This document shows, piece by piece, positions 24,538 through 37,151 of a stretch of DNA of 64,000 nucleotides; the stretch's first letter is position 1; the number at the start of each line of letters is the position of its first letter. Made by a program: the position numbers and the translations under genes. The stretch comes from Lota lota (Eukaryota; Chordata; Actinopteri; Gadiformes; Lotidae): the NCBI GenBank assembly GCA_026745465.1, contig JACYXH010000398.1, positions 173,335 to 237,334 of the forward strand, written 5' to 3'. The notes beneath the pieces are model-generated. The model was not told the DNA's origin. It saw only the letters and a list, made by a program, of their open reading frames with translations, and did no database searches.

Positions 24538-27500
24538 TTAGCCATCAATAGTGAAACACGGTAGTTTATGGTAGGTTCTTGTAGTTTCTGGAAGAGAAGG
24601 CAGAAGAGAGTCAGGACATACAGCCAGCCTCCACATGCAGCAACACTCTGCCTGAAGACTGAAGCCCAGTGGAGCAGCTCTGCAGCTGGTTATTCTCAGA
24701 TGGCGATGAGGTCACAACCAGATACACACAACCAGACACACAGCCAAATACATACCCAGACAAACACAACCAGAGGAGCAAGCTACTGAATACACTTTTA
24801 TAACTATTTTATAATCACGTTTCCATTTAGAATGAGTCTCTACACAGAAGAACATCTTGACAGACTGGATAAGTGTAGGGAGATGGCTGCCATTATCGTG
24901 GTCAAACAAGAACAAAAGTCTTTCAAGCCTTTGTCCCTGCTCTGTGTGGTCATGATGACTCAGTGAGCTACGTTATAAACGCCACTGAGCTGACGTTATG
25001 CTGGCCACATTGCCCCAGCTATGAAAGTAGTGTCTTATATACATGGATAGCTCCATTCTATAATATAATATCTAGAGGATGTTGTTCAGTAGGTCTGCCA
25101 CTCTGGTCCCTCTGCTAGGTAGGCTCTGACTCTCTGCTACAATTAGTTGAAATGTTTTTAATCACAGCCATATCATTTAACTTGGTGTGAGTCAGTAACC
25201 CTTGCAAATCACTGGATATAAATAAAAGATCTATTACTCGTTTACAAAGTGAAACACGTGGAATAAGAACTTACCAGTTCTCTTCCTCTCCAGTTCCTGT
25301 ATAACCTAAAATAAAATGAGAATAAAATATTAACATTGGGTTCATTACAAGATCATCATCTAGTAACTCCACCACTGCCAGCTAGGTTCACACATATTAT
25401 TGTGTTCTGTATCCAACCAGTAATAAGTTGATCATCCAATTCTATATAGAGATAAACAATACAGCAACATGTCAGGACAGCAGTTACTATCATTCAGCAT
25501 AACCATTATACATGTTAGTTTAATGTAACCATGATACATGTTAGTTTAATGTAACATGATACATGTTAGATTAATGTAACATGATACATGCTAGTTTAAT
25601 GTAACATGATACATGCTAGTTTAATGTAACATGATACATGTTAGAGTTTAATGTAATGCTTAAATCCCAGGACTACGAGTGATATTATGAAAAATATGCA
25701 TCCTATTATTATGAACTGCTCAATATATTGTATACATGTAGAATCAGTTGAATCAGTTCCTGGTTTCCACTCTGAATTAGCCTCTACACAGAAGAACATC
25801 TGGACAGACTGAATAAGAGTAGGGAGACGGCTGCCATTATTGTGGTCAAACAAGGACAAAAGTGATGGAAGCGTGCTTCCACACCAGAGCTGTTTGGTCC
25901 GTTTGAATCTAACCCTGGAGTTTCCTCCGATGGCATCTTTCGTTTGGGGTGGTGTGTCATTTGAACTCTAGTTTGGTCCAAACTAAACAACTGTGGTCCA
26001 CTTGAAAACGGGGTTCTATGTCCGCTTCCAGGTGAACTCTGGTTTGGTTTGCTTTAGGTTTTGAACGTGATTCTACACAACTATAACAGCGGTCAAGCTA
26101 GCCGTCACTCACAACTCCGTGGTGAAGCCAGCCGCCCCTAAATTTGGAGTGCACGCGTATTCTATCCTTTATGGCAAATGCATTTAAACGGCCAAGCTCA
26201 AGCAGATATGGAGAGTTAGCGACTTTTTAAATGTGACTACGTCCGGTTTTCACAATAAAGGGTTAACACTGGGTATGTACAAAAACTGCAGTGCCTACAC
26301 ACTTAAATAAAATCAAGCAATTTTTACTTTTTATCATTTTAGAGAATAAAAAGTCCCACATTATTACATTGAGATGACTTTATGTCTGAAACTTGCTCTA
26401 AAAACAATTAGCTGTATAAGTTCTGACAGTGGGTGATATATTTGAGATCAGGACAACTCTGAAAACCGGACATAGTCACATGTGAAAAGTCTAACTCTCC
26501 ATGTCAACTCTCGCTTGGCTGTTTCAATGCATTTGCCATAAAGGATAGAATATGCGTGCACTCCAAATTCAGGGCCGGCTGGCTTGACTGCAGTCAACTA
26601 TAGGAAGCGAACCAACACTCAATGCCTTGTGGGTTGAATGTGCACTTTTTTCGCTTACTGGAAATAATATAAAAGCCGATTCAGCCAGGTATACGTGAAC
26701 TTTTCAGAGATTAAAGTGAGTCAGACGTGGTGCAGCCAGGAGGTGAAAGCACTTATCGAAATATGTCCTAAGGAATATATAAAGACATTTTTGCGGCTTA
26801 TACAATTGTGTGTCACCAATTGCTTGTTTTTAAATTATTCAGTTAAGGAATGGTGGAAGTTCCTCCCAATTATTTTTAATTTGTAGGAACACCAAAGCAA
26901 AATGTAAAAACCAAAGACAGCACAAAGTCGTTCCATTAATATTGTCCGCAACTAGGAAGCGTTGTGAGTTTCCCTCGGAGGTTCTGTCCAATAGACGAGC
27001 AAAGTAGAATATTTGCTTCGCTTTTGGTGAACGCACTTTTAGGTGGACCAGATTGTAAACAAACGCCTCGCGGTCGGGCGAACCGCAAACTTTTTAAGTG
27101 ATTTTGATTTTGACTTTTTTTGCGAGTGATTCAGCATCAACCGAAATTCGCCATCAGCCGGCGGCGCCAAGCCGTGTCATCCATATCATTTAACTTCTGT
27201 TCGTGTCTTTGCAGTGACTTTGTATGTATTCACAACACACCTTCGTGTTTGGTGTGAACTCACGGTAAGAGTCCAGTGTGAACGCTAACCGAACCAAATT
27301 AAAATGCAACAAAGTATCACCTTCACCCTGAGTCGGACCGAGTCTACGAACTAAAGGAGTGAAAGCGACCTTTCTACCCTTTGTCCCTGCTCTGTGGGGT
27401 CATGATGACTCAGTGAGCTACGTTATAAACGCCACTGAGCTGACGTTATGCTGGCCACATTGCCCCAGCTATGAAAGTAGTGTCTTATATACATGGATAG

Positions 27501-30500
27501 CTCCATTCTATAATATAATATCTAGAGGATGTTGTTCAGTAGGTCTGCCACTCTGGTCCCTCTGCTAGGTAGGCTCTGACTCTCTGCTACTATTAGTTGA
27601 AATGTTTTGAATCACAGCCATATCATTTAACTTTGTTACGCCGTCCACCTCCGCCACCTAGCGGGCGCAGGCTGCCACTTCTCCACGTGCTCCTTGTTTA
27701 CACACCTGCCGACAATCTCCAATCTACGCTCCCTATTTCAGCCGTGGTTTTCCTAGCAGCCGGTGCTAGTTTGTTGTTTACTCTACTCGTGTTAGTATCC
27801 ACGTCCCCAGCTCTTGCATGCTTGCCCTTTACCCGGTACCTACCCGTAACCCGTTCTCTCCCTGTAACCCGTTCTCTCCCTGTGCTCAGCTGGCCCCCGG
27901 ATTTTCTGCCTGTTGCTGAACCCGCCTGCCTGCTTCACTGCCTGCCTGTTGCCGAACCCCTGCCTGCATGCCTGCCTGTTGCTGAACCCCTGCCTGCCTG
28001 CCTGCCTGTTGCTGAACCCCTGCCTGCCTGCCTGCCTGTTGCTGAACCCCTGCCTGCCTGTTGCCGAGCCCTTGCCTGTCTTACTGCCTGCCTGCCTGTT
28101 GCTGAACCCCTGCCTGCCTGCCTGCCTGTTGCTGAACCCCTGCCTGCCTGTTGCTGAACCCCTGCCTGCCTGCCTGCCTGTTGCTGAACCCCTGCCTGCC
28201 TGTTGCCGAGCCCTTGCCTGTCTTACTGCCTGCCTGCCTGTTGCTGAACCCCTGCCTGCCTGCCTGCCTGTTGCCGAGCCCTTGCCTGTCTGACCACGGT
28301 TTGCCTAGCCTCCGGCTTGTCTGCACTCGCCCACAATAAACTCCCTTGAACCTCTTCGCCGTCTCCGCCTCTCTGTGTCGTGTGTTTGGGGCCCCTCGCT
28401 CTGTTCCCCATATCAAACTTGGTGTGCGTCAGTAACCCATGCAAATCACTAGGTATAAATAAATGATCTATAACTAATTTACAAAGTGAAACATGTGGAA
28501 TAAGAACTTACCAGTTAACTTCCTCTTCTTTTCCGCTGTTCCCTTTTTCCATAAAATAAAAATGTTAATAAAATATCCACATTGGGTTCATTACTAGGTC
28601 ATGATCTAATAACTCCACCACTGCCAGCTAGGTTCACATGTATTATTGTGTTCTGTATCCAACCAGTAATAACACTTACCTTGTCAAGTATTAGATGAGC
28701 CAATGCTATATAGAGATAAATACAGCAACATGTCAGGACAGCAGTCACTATCATTCAGCATAACCATGACACATGTTAGTTTAATGTAACATGATACATT
28801 TTAGTTTAATGTAACCATGATACATGTTAGTTTAATGTAACATGATACATGTTAGTTTAATGTAACCATGATACATGTTAGTTTAATGTAACATGATACA
28901 TGTTAGTTTAATGTAACCATGATACATGTTAGTTTAATGTAACCATGATACATGGTAGTTTAATGTAACATGATACATTTTAGTTTAATGTAACCATGAC
29001 ACATGTTAGTTTAATGTAACCATGATACGTGTTAGTTTAATGTAACCATGATACATGCTAGTTTAATATAACATGATACATTTTAGTTTAATGTAACCCT
29101 GATACATGTTAGTTTAATGTAACATGATACATGTTAGTTTAATGTAACCATGATACATGTTAGTTTAATGTAACCATGATACATGTTAGTTTAATGTAAC
29201 ATGATACATTTTAGTTTAATGTAACCATGACACATGTTAGTTTAATGTAACCATGATACGTGTTAGTTTAATGTAACCATGATACATGCTAGTTTAATAT
29301 AACATGATACATTTTAGTTTAATGTAACCATGATACATGTTAGTTTAATGTAACATGATACATGTTAGTTTAATGTAACCATGATACATGTTAGTTTAAT
29401 GTAACCATGATACATGTTAGTTTAATGTAACATGATACATGTTAGTTTAATGTAACCATGATACATGTTAGTTTAATGTAACATGATACATGTTAGAGTT
29501 TAATGTAACCATGATACATGTTAGTTTAATGTAACATGATACATGTTAGTTTAATGTAACCATGATACACGTTAGTTTAATGTAACATGATAAATATTAG
29601 ATTAATGTAACACTTACCTCTTATTTTCTTCCTCTGAATAATGGCTATGATTATTATTAAAGCCATTACCAGTATGACTATTACTCCTGCCACTAGTCCT
29701 GTGTGTGCACCATGTTTTCCACATTCAGAATCAGTTGAATCAGTTCCTGGGTTTATCTGTTTCAGTCCAACAGATTCACATCTGAAATGAGAAGGACAAA
29801 ACCACACATTTAAGTTATGTTTAGGATGAGAAGTGGCTGGGGGCAGGATAGTAAACCTGGTGTTTGACTCCTGGTCCAAAGGTACTGGGTTTGATCCCCA
29901 ATGTCCACTACCTGTAGGCCTACAGGTAGGTTCTTGAGCTAGATGCTTAACCCCTACCTGCTCCTAATGGCCTGTATCTACCTGGGTCTGAATTCACTGT
30001 ACACCACTTTGGAGAAATTGACTAAATAGTAAATTATATTTATTGTCAAGCATTAATTACTTTTACAATTTGTATGATTAACTAGAGGAGGAAATGTTAT
30101 ACCATTATGACTATTTTATGTATTCTGAGAACAGGCAAATAAAAGCCACACCAGTACATCATATATTGCCCAGGCCTAATTCTAAAACATTGCATTATTA
30201 AACTGTATATAGAGATTGTTAAATTAACTCCACTTACATCGTGTGGGGTTGGCATGACGACGTGCCATCTGAGAATGTTCCATCAGTACATCGAAGGCAC
30301 TCTGTGTCTTTATCTGCTGTTCCTGTATGAATATACATGTTTTATTGAAACACGACCGTTCTCAGATGTGGTGTGAACATTTGTGACAACATCTTTGTTT
30401 TTGTTTTTATCGGTTACCAGTTAAAATATCACAAGCTCAAATTCAGCAACATCGTAGGAAAAAGGAAATAGAGAATTGTAATTCAAAGGAGTTGCTGGCT

Positions 30501-32536
30501 ATTGAGTCACTGCCAGACTGTTGTAGATGATCATGGAGTAACTTACACCCTAATACATTCAATGGTAAGAAGCTGGATGACCCCTTATAGGGCTGAATAG
30601 ATTACAGCAGATGTCAATTTATTTAATAATTTAGCTATAATTAATGTTGACGTACAGTATATATGTTAACACCAACCTCTTTGACTGATGTATTGACCAG
30701 GACTGCAGCTTAGACGGTGTCTCTGAGCGGCCATACATCTACCTCTGTTAGAGTCACTACAGAAGTATCCATCCAGGGGCTCACACAGAGCATCTGATGT
30801 TGATGTACACGACTTCTTCACCTTCAGGCCGAGACCTGTCAATCACAACAGTTACAGAGGAACTGGAGAGGGCACAACTTTTCCCAGCTGAGATCCACCT
30901 GAACCAACTTTAACATCATAACATACTCAACAGTATATTTAAAATAATCAAATAATATGAATGTACCTGTGTCACACTTTGTACAGTTAGAGCATTGCTT
31001 CTGTTCATTAAGGCCTTCTTGGAAAGTACCTTTGGTGCAATATGTGCACTTTGTTATGCTGCTCTCTGTGCAGTCCCTTTCAACATGCATTCCTGTTGGA
31101 AAGAACGTTTTAAACATGTTGTAGATTCATGGACAGTTTATGTTGTACATGTTGTCCATTTGTGGACAGTCAAAGTTGTAGATTTGTGGACAGTATACCT
31201 TGTATATGTTTTAGATTAGTAGACAGCATATTTTGCATATATTTTAGAGTAGTAGACCGTATATGTTGTATATTTGTAGACAGTATATGTTGTACATAAA
31301 CCAGACGAAACCTGTTAATTGCATACCCAATTTTACGCCAAAATGTTTATGATTATCCGATACATGCCATTATCCGAAGAGGAAATTAGAAAACCAATTA
31401 CAGGCTACAGGTACATTCCACTGGAGAATAACTTGTTCGACGTCTTCATGAGAACTCTCAAAGGCCCTTTTCCTTCTTGGGTTTACGTTGCTTTGGTGAG
31501 CACTGAGAAGCTTATCCTTTTGTTTCCCGATCCTGGAAATCTACGACTATGAGACACCAAAACACTAATATTTCTAACTCATTCAAAACAATAATTTGGT
31601 CAGCAAGACAAAGGACTTTTTTTTTCTGCCATGGCGCATAAAGTCTTGCTAGATATGGCTGGAATGGCCGTAACTAATGAAAAGATCAAATCAAATAAAC
31701 CCACGTGACTATTCTCATCAGAAAAACTCGCCAGGCTTGTGCACATGTAAGAGCAATATCAAGGAAGTTCTGCGGAGAAAAAGGAACAGGGCCAGGCGAT
31801 AAAGGCACTTGTTTTAAAGGAGGTGTACTGAGTAGGCGTGGAAGGGTCTTTTGATCGGTCTACTTTTGAAGCAAGTGTACTTGTTAGAAGACATTTATAG
31901 AGTAAACCCGCTGTGAGGTGGACGCCCCGCGGTGATTCTAATGGTTTTGGGATGAAGACGAGTATGCAATTAGCCGGTTTATGCAAATAAGCAGTTGAAA
32001 CAATATTTATTTGGTAATGTCATTGAAGGAAAAAATCTGGACTTTTAATGGGTATGCATACATCCGATATATGCGTTTATCCAACATGCAATTAAACTAT
32101 TTTCCCTGTATATATTGTCGATTTGTAAACAGTACATGTCGTTGATTCCTAGACAGTATATGTTGTAGATTTGTAGACAGTATATGTTGTATATGTCGTA
32201 GATTCCTAGACAGTATATGTTGTAGATTCGTAGACAGTATGTTTTAGATTCGTAGACAGTATATGTTGTATATGTCATAGACAGTATATGTTTTAGATTC
32301 GTAGACAGTATATATTGTATATTTGTAGACAGTATATGTTGTAGATTTGTAGACAGCTTGACAAGAATTTATATTTGACCCTTACCAGGAAGACATGCAG
32401 GGCAACACAAAAGTCCTACTCTGTACTCATCCTCGTAACACCGTGAAGCAACGGCAACGTACAAAGTATTAGAAACTAAACAAATTAACATGAATTGTAG
32501 AAACATGGTTGCCAGGTTTGTAGGAGCTTCAACCAT
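24538..32536 (-). CDS. tnfrsf14-like: Gene 3: TNFRSF14 (HVEM)-like receptor
   Basis: Exons: 32536-32386 (ATG in MVEAPTNLATMF; an internal ATG at 32506 starts MFLQFMLICLVSNTLYV, the likelier signal peptide; CRD1 CYEDEYRVGLLCCPACLPG), 31092-30967 (126 nt, CTKGTFQEGLNEQKQCSNC), 30835-30677 (159 nt, one codon longer than in paralogues), 30322-30238 (85 nt), 29781-29618 (164 nt, CESVGLKQINPGTDSTDSEC, span VAGVIVILVMALIIIIAII, then QRKKIR), 28705-28680 (26 nt, ALAHLILDK), 28542-28512 (31 nt, GTAEKKRKLT) and 24587-24538 (ETTRTYHKLPCFTIDG). Phases close and the total is 792 nt, about 263 residues. A solo LTR (27634-28415) sits in the last intron. The C-terminal FTIDG comes from a retroelement fragment read in another frame. 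A further decayed cassette lies at about 25.43-25.78 kb. The extracellular type differs from genes 1/2 while the membrane exon matches gene 1. Confidence 0.82.
25431..25783 (-). pseudogene. Decayed transmembrane/tail cassette in the last intron of gene 3
   Basis: Transmembrane exon 25783-25664 is open (EANSEWKPGTDSTDST, CIQYIEQFIIIGCIFFI) but its donor GGAG|GTAAG has become GGGATTTAAG. The following 26-nt exon at about 25431-25456 has lost its donor by deletion. The third small exon, starting at about 25276, keeps its donor. A short 25/26-bp repeat array (25500-25655) separates the exons. Confidence 0.7.
25866..27320. mobile_element. Foldback-type transposon relic with internal inverted repeat
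   Basis: Begins GGAAGCGTGCTTCCACACCA. The block around AAGGATAGAATACGCGTGCA appears in both orientations (about 26.14-26.17 and 26.54-26.57 kb), as do CCGGTTTT and GGCAAATGCATT. Truncated relatives occur at 52212-53110 and 14283-14340, each beside a transmembrane cassette, so it was inserted before those cassettes were copied. Confidence 0.5.
27634..28415 (+). mobile_element. 782-bp solo LTR with 5-bp target duplication
   Basis: Begins TGTTACGCC and ends CCCCATATCA, flanked by AACTT at 27629-27633 and 28416-28420. Paralogous flanks (for example about 25.17-25.20 kb: CATCATTTAACTTGGTGTG pattern) show the empty site with one AACTT. AATAAA at 28335-28340 fixes plus orientation, opposite to gene 3. 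It contains an internal tandem repeat of TGCCTGCCTGTTGCTGAACC type. Confidence 0.85.
27895..28290. repeat. About 30-bp minisatellite inside the solo LTR
   Basis: Units combine CCTGCCTG repeats with TTGCTGAACCC or TTGCCGAGCCC, lengths roughly 18-30 bp. Both strands have long open frames (Pro/Ala/Cys/Leu-rich), a consequence of the repeat rather than a gene. Confidence 0.9.
28765..29600. repeat. Largest 25/26-bp minisatellite (intron 5 of gene 3)
   Basis: More than 30 units of the ATGATACATGTTAGTTTAAT family, with higher-order duplication: a block holding TACATTTTAGTTT, TACGTG and TACATGCTAG variants recurs at about 28.97-29.08 and 29.20-29.31 kb. Confidence 0.95.
31120..32355. repeat. Degenerate TAGACAGTATATGTTGTA repeat split by a small transposon (intron 1 of gene 3)
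   Basis: Repeats at about 31120-31300 and 32100-32355. The sequence between them (about 31305-32095) has imperfect inverted ends (TTAATTGCAT ... ATGCAATTAA) and inner ATTATCCGA-type motifs seen in pogo/Tigger-like elements; that assignment is tentative. The same arrangement is in gene 4 (56640-57720), so it predates their split. Confidence 0.5.
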
Positions 32537-32594
32537 CAAACTGTTTTTACAACATGTAGTCACAGACTTTTCTTGAAATTCTGAAATATCTGGG

Positions 32595-34095
32595 GAGAGA
32601 AAAAAAAGCAGTAAATACATTTAATAAATTATTTAAGAAAATATATTTACTAGTTCTGACCAAGTAATTGAACAAGAGGCATTTGTGACGAGACGTTTAA
32701 CTGTACATGTATCACTCCGCTGTACAGGTGTTTCTAAGAACCATTGATCCCATTAACCATGTAAGCTGTCAACTCATCAGAATCACACCTGCCACCAAAG
32801 CAACTGTCAACAGACTCTTATTTCACTGGCTGCACAATAAATGGAAACATACAGATCAACATACATGATACAGAGTAGCTGGCCTGTGGTAACGAGTAGA
32901 CCTACACAAAGTAGAAGCTAGTGTGCAGGACGATGTTAATGCATTACATGGCAACAGTCAAAAAAATGAATAAAATCAACAATCATTATATGTTGTCTCT
33001 TATTACTGTAACCTAATAAATATATAAGTAAGTATATATTTAGCTATACTTACTATTTAGCTGATATTGTTATTTATGCTGTTTTGTGCCAATGTGGTCT
33101 TTGTTTGTTTTTAGATCAGATTCCCTGTAATTAATTATTCAAAATAGCTATTTCAAATTCTGTTGGCCAAAGTAAAGGTTACAATTCTAGTTAGTATAGC
33201 TTGTTCTCAAATGTTCACCTCTAGTTAGTAGAGCTTGTTCTCAAATGCTCCCCTCTAGTTAGTAGAGCTTGTTCCACCTCTAGTTAGTTTCACCCCTATG
33301 CCATCTTCACGTATGAACTCTGGACAACGTCCAGAGAATCATGTCCAGACATTATTCCAGAGTCGCACTTTCCTACATGTATCACAACAGAAGATCATCC
33401 GTGTCAGACGAGTCTCACTGGAAACACTGCGTTTGGTTTAGGCGAGGGGAAAAGTCATCAACACTATCTGTGAATTCTTTTTTGCATTTACTGCCACCTA
33501 CTATGGTTGCAATAAATACCAAAAAATTTAAATATCAAACAGCAATTTTAATGATATAACTATTGGGGACACTTTGAAACATGAGACGTATCTGCAGCAC
33601 CCCCTGGTGGTTCATTCTGAACTACATGAGTTATGGTCTATACTATAGGGAGCTGTGAATCGGGAGCTAACTTCAGCTTCGTCATGCGTCTCAGGTTAAT
33701 TTACACCAGGATTTCTAAGCCTTTTGGCGAATTCCGGTTCATCTCCGAGCTCCCAAAACGCATGTTAATACCAGGTGCAACATGGGGAGTTAATCACTGC
33801 GAACATTTTGTCGTTTTTTGAAAATACAACTAATGAATCATTCTTCACATACCTTATGATGTTCCCAGGTGCCAGAATTTTTGTTGAAAAGAACAAATGG
33901 TATTTTATAACAAAGTGAAGGTCTTCCTAGTTTTTCCGAGAGCGATCTGAGTGGACGCGAAAGTAAGAATGGCATTATCAACTTATCACTATTTTTATAC
34001 AGTTTAAGTTTTATAAACCACTTGAAATTATAAAAGAATGACTTGTATATATTGACGAGGATATCACATTTGACTTAAACAGCGTTTATATTACC
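32595..34095. other. Intron 1 of gene 3, otherwise unassigned
   Basis: No coding exon seen. Bases 33370-33560, 33580-33790 and 33850-33980 are shared with the equivalent part of gene 4 (58.1-58.45, 59.0-59.15 kb). The ISRE-like box of gene 4 is disrupted here (GGACGCGAAAG at about 33.95 kb). Tandem copies of CTCTAGTTAGTAGAGCTTGT lie at about 33.19-33.28 kb. Confidence 0.45.
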
Positions 34096-34099
34096 TTAC

Positions 34100-34250
34100 T
34101 TTAATTGAGAGCGTCGAAACATTGAGTGCAGGTCGAATCACACTCTTCCACCATCACCAGCAACCAAACCTAGGAGGCAATCCTGAATATTCATGAGGTG
34201 TTCCTGAATATTCATGAGGCGTCGACGCTGCAAACGCGTTCTCATTGGTT
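34100..34250 (-). promoter_or_regulatory. Promoter-like module and 5'UTR exon for gene 3 (proximal)
   Basis: ATTGG at 34244-34248, then two copies of CCTGAATATTCATGAGG (34182-34198 and 34203-34219), then a 5'UTR exon ending AAA|GTAAGG at 34100/34099. It lies 1.5 kb upstream of the signal-peptide exon, whose acceptor TCTCTCCCCAG is intact above 32589. Confidence 0.55.
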
Positions 34251-35599
34251 GGATTGTACTGCTTCCCCATAACTTATTCGAGACAGAATTGTGGAACTGG
34301 GGTTATTTTCAGTTTGTATAAACACCAACGAAAAACAATAAAAAATAAAAAACCCAAGACCACACAAAGTTGCAGCATTATTACTGTCCGCCACATGAAG
34401 CCCTGCGAGTTCACCATCTGCTCTGTCCAATAGACGAAAGACACTTCAACCACGTGACGTGTTGCGGTTTGGTTGACTTGAGTCAGTGCTCGAGCTCACC
34501 AAATCAAGTGAAAATGTAACGAAGTATAAACTTCACCTCTGAATCAAGTGAAAATGTAACAAAGTATAAACTTCACCTCTGAATCAAGTGAAACTATAAC
34601 AAAGTATAAACTTCACCTCTGAATCAAGTGAAAATGTAACAACAATGTTTTGCTATATTCGTTAAGGTATAAACATTTTTAAAAGGGAAATATGGAAAAA
34701 ACTGTAAGTGGTTAATTGGTGGGGACACGTCATAGAATAGGTTAAAGTTGGGTTGACCTCTGTGGGTCACATAGTCAGACAGCTATTGAATCTTGAAATA
34801 TTTGAGACCCATTGAAATTTGAATGTTGAATGTTTATTGCATGCATTGTGGGTTGAACGGACACTTTCCGCAAACTAAAAAATACTAAACACATTTAGCC
34901 AGGTTTAGGTTAACGTTTCCTACATTAAAATGAGTTGCAATCAGACGTGACAGAATTCGTCCTCCATACACATAGGGGCTGTTTAGCCTGGAGGACTGCG
35001 TGTAGGCCTGGACACAATGAGTAGGCCCTAGGCCTACATGAGGTCTGCACCTGGAGTTATGGCACTATTGAACCCTCAGAGGGATGGGAGTGTTCAGCAG
35101 CTGAGACACAGGGTACCGCATTGGTTCTCAATGTGTGGCAGAAAATGGTGATGCACTTAAAGTTTGCCTCATAATGACAGAAAGAGCCTCCATTCTGATA
35201 GGCGTCACTTTATACAACAGATTCAGTTCCTCAAATCATGTCTTTAATATAATGGTATCAAATATGCCACGCTGTCCAGTGGGTCAAAGGGGAGAGCACC
35301 CAAAGAAATCCAATATTAAAGTTCCATCATCCAATAACCAAACGATATCTAGAAGACGATGCAGCCTAATGAACATAGCTCAACTGAGACATTATATTTG
35401 TGATAGGCATAACTTTATTTATTATCAATTTTTCATTAAAGTGCTTCCGCTAGTTGATGCAGCCACTTAAAATAAATACTATTTTAAGTGCCTATTTAAT
35501 ACTTTTCCCCTCATCTGTTGATTTGAATGCTCCATAAAAAAGCGTCTGATAGTTTGATAGTTGACAACAATGCGTTCTTTACTAAAACAGCCTTGAAAT

Positions 35600-36723
35600 C
35601 AGAGGCGATTCTAGGACCACACCTTCAGGGGTCTCCGCCCCTAATGGGAGTGGGACATGCATACAGGGCCTCGCTAAGTGTTCAACCCCCATGCTAAATG
35701 ACTCACTGGATAACAATTAATACATTCACAATTCGATATATTTTAATTTATATTTTAATCTACAACAATAATAATTTTAAATTAATTACTACTAAGTTCA
35801 GTAACGTGGGTTTTACACCACAAAATATGTTTCAAGAAAAATGGAATATGCTGTTTGCTAAAGTATTCAACCCCTTCTTTCACTTTGCTAAACCGCAATT
35901 AAATTGCATCCACAAAGTTACCTTTAGAAGCAACCTAATTAGTTGGGTGGTCTGTTGTAGTGTATAATAATAATGGTTCAGAATGAAAGAGAGGACCCTT
36001 AGTTAATGACAAGGGAGGCAAAGATTCAATCATAATGACAGAAATAAAATAAAAGCAAAGCAGATATAAGGAGAAATGTACACAACATTGTTTCATCTCT
36101 GAACCCCATGGGGACAGTCCACCCTATCCTCAAGAAATTAAAAAAGAATCATACAATACAGATATTGTCAAATCAGGCCCTCCCTCCAATCTGTGCACCT
36201 GGGCAAGAAGCAACAGGTAAGATAAAACGATCTCAGACTAAAAACCAGTTCAGTGGCTGCTATAAAAAAATAGTGCATGAGTCACATTTTCTGAATGCTG
36301 TACAAGTATGGCCTGTATGGCATTAGGACATGAAGAAGCCATTACTTTTCCTAAAAAGGCAGGGAAAACTCAGCGATGATCCAGCTTGGAGTGGCAGTGA
36401 TCCAGTTCAAGCCTTGCTTTGAATGCTATGAAGAGTCTGTGCTGACACTTGAAAAAACGCCATCTACAAGTGAAGTCCATGCAACTTCATTTGCCAATTT
36501 GCACACAACTGCGAGTCACAGTAATAACGACCAATTTGAGCCAGCCTGTCACAACAAAGTTTCCACTTTAAACTGCGCCGTGAAATTCACTACCAACTAC
36601 TTAAATTTAATTGGAAAATAAAAATAAAGATATTGAATAATAATTACAATATTTTTGTAGGGGTGCTGATATAAAATGTAGGAGTGCTTGAGAACCCCTA
36701 AAAAGTTTCTAAAATCGCCACTG
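35600..36723. mobile_element. Nonautonomous hAT-like element, copy C
   Basis: 1124 bp. Left end CAGAGGCGATTCTAGG, right end CTAAAATCGCCACTG, flanked by CTTGAAAT (35592-35599) and CTGGAAAT (36724-36731), an 8-bp duplication with one mismatch. Confidence 0.68.
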
Positions 36724-37026
36724 CTGGAAATGGGACAATTGTTAAACATTCATTCTTTCCGTGGCACAATTCGTCCTCATATTTCAACAGGATGGATGAC
36801 TGCAAGGTTTAAATTAAACCTTTGACACGTTTGCGTTGATTTTTGTTTCTCTGGTTTAAAAAACAGAAACAATTTAAATGAACCTACACTGATTTAATGT
36901 CCATTAAAGGCAGGTACCATCAACGTATCACTATTTATAAATGTCATACTTTGATAGACAACCTTAACGTATACACTAATGACGAAGATATTAGATTTGA
37001 CTTACAGAGCGTTTAGATGACCTTAC

Positions 37027-37151
37027 TTTAATTGAGAGCGTCGTAACTTTCAGGTTGCAGACGAATCAAACAACTCACACAGGTGACAAAACCAAGGAGG
37101 CACCTCATGAATATTCATGAGGTATTGCCGCTCTACACGCCTTCTCATTGG
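37027..37151 (-). promoter_or_regulatory. Orphan promoter-like module (distal to gene 3)
   Basis: ATTGG at 37147-37151, perfect palindrome CCTCATGAATATTCATGAGG at 37103-37122, donor AAA|GTAAGG at 37027/37026. The next coding exon on the minus strand is the signal-peptide exon of gene 3 at 32.5 kb, beyond the proximal module of gene 3. Confidence 0.45.

Noticed and set aside
27597..28416. Plus- and minus-strand frames of 62-186 codons rich in Pro/Cys/Leu/Ala
   Set aside because: They run across the solo LTR and its internal tandem repeat and start in the cassette flank; not a gene.
31319..31552. 77-codon plus-strand frame, conserved at 56846-57079
   Set aside because: Lies inside a small transposon in intron 1 of genes 3 and 4 and shows no recognisable domain; conservation is explained by gene duplication.
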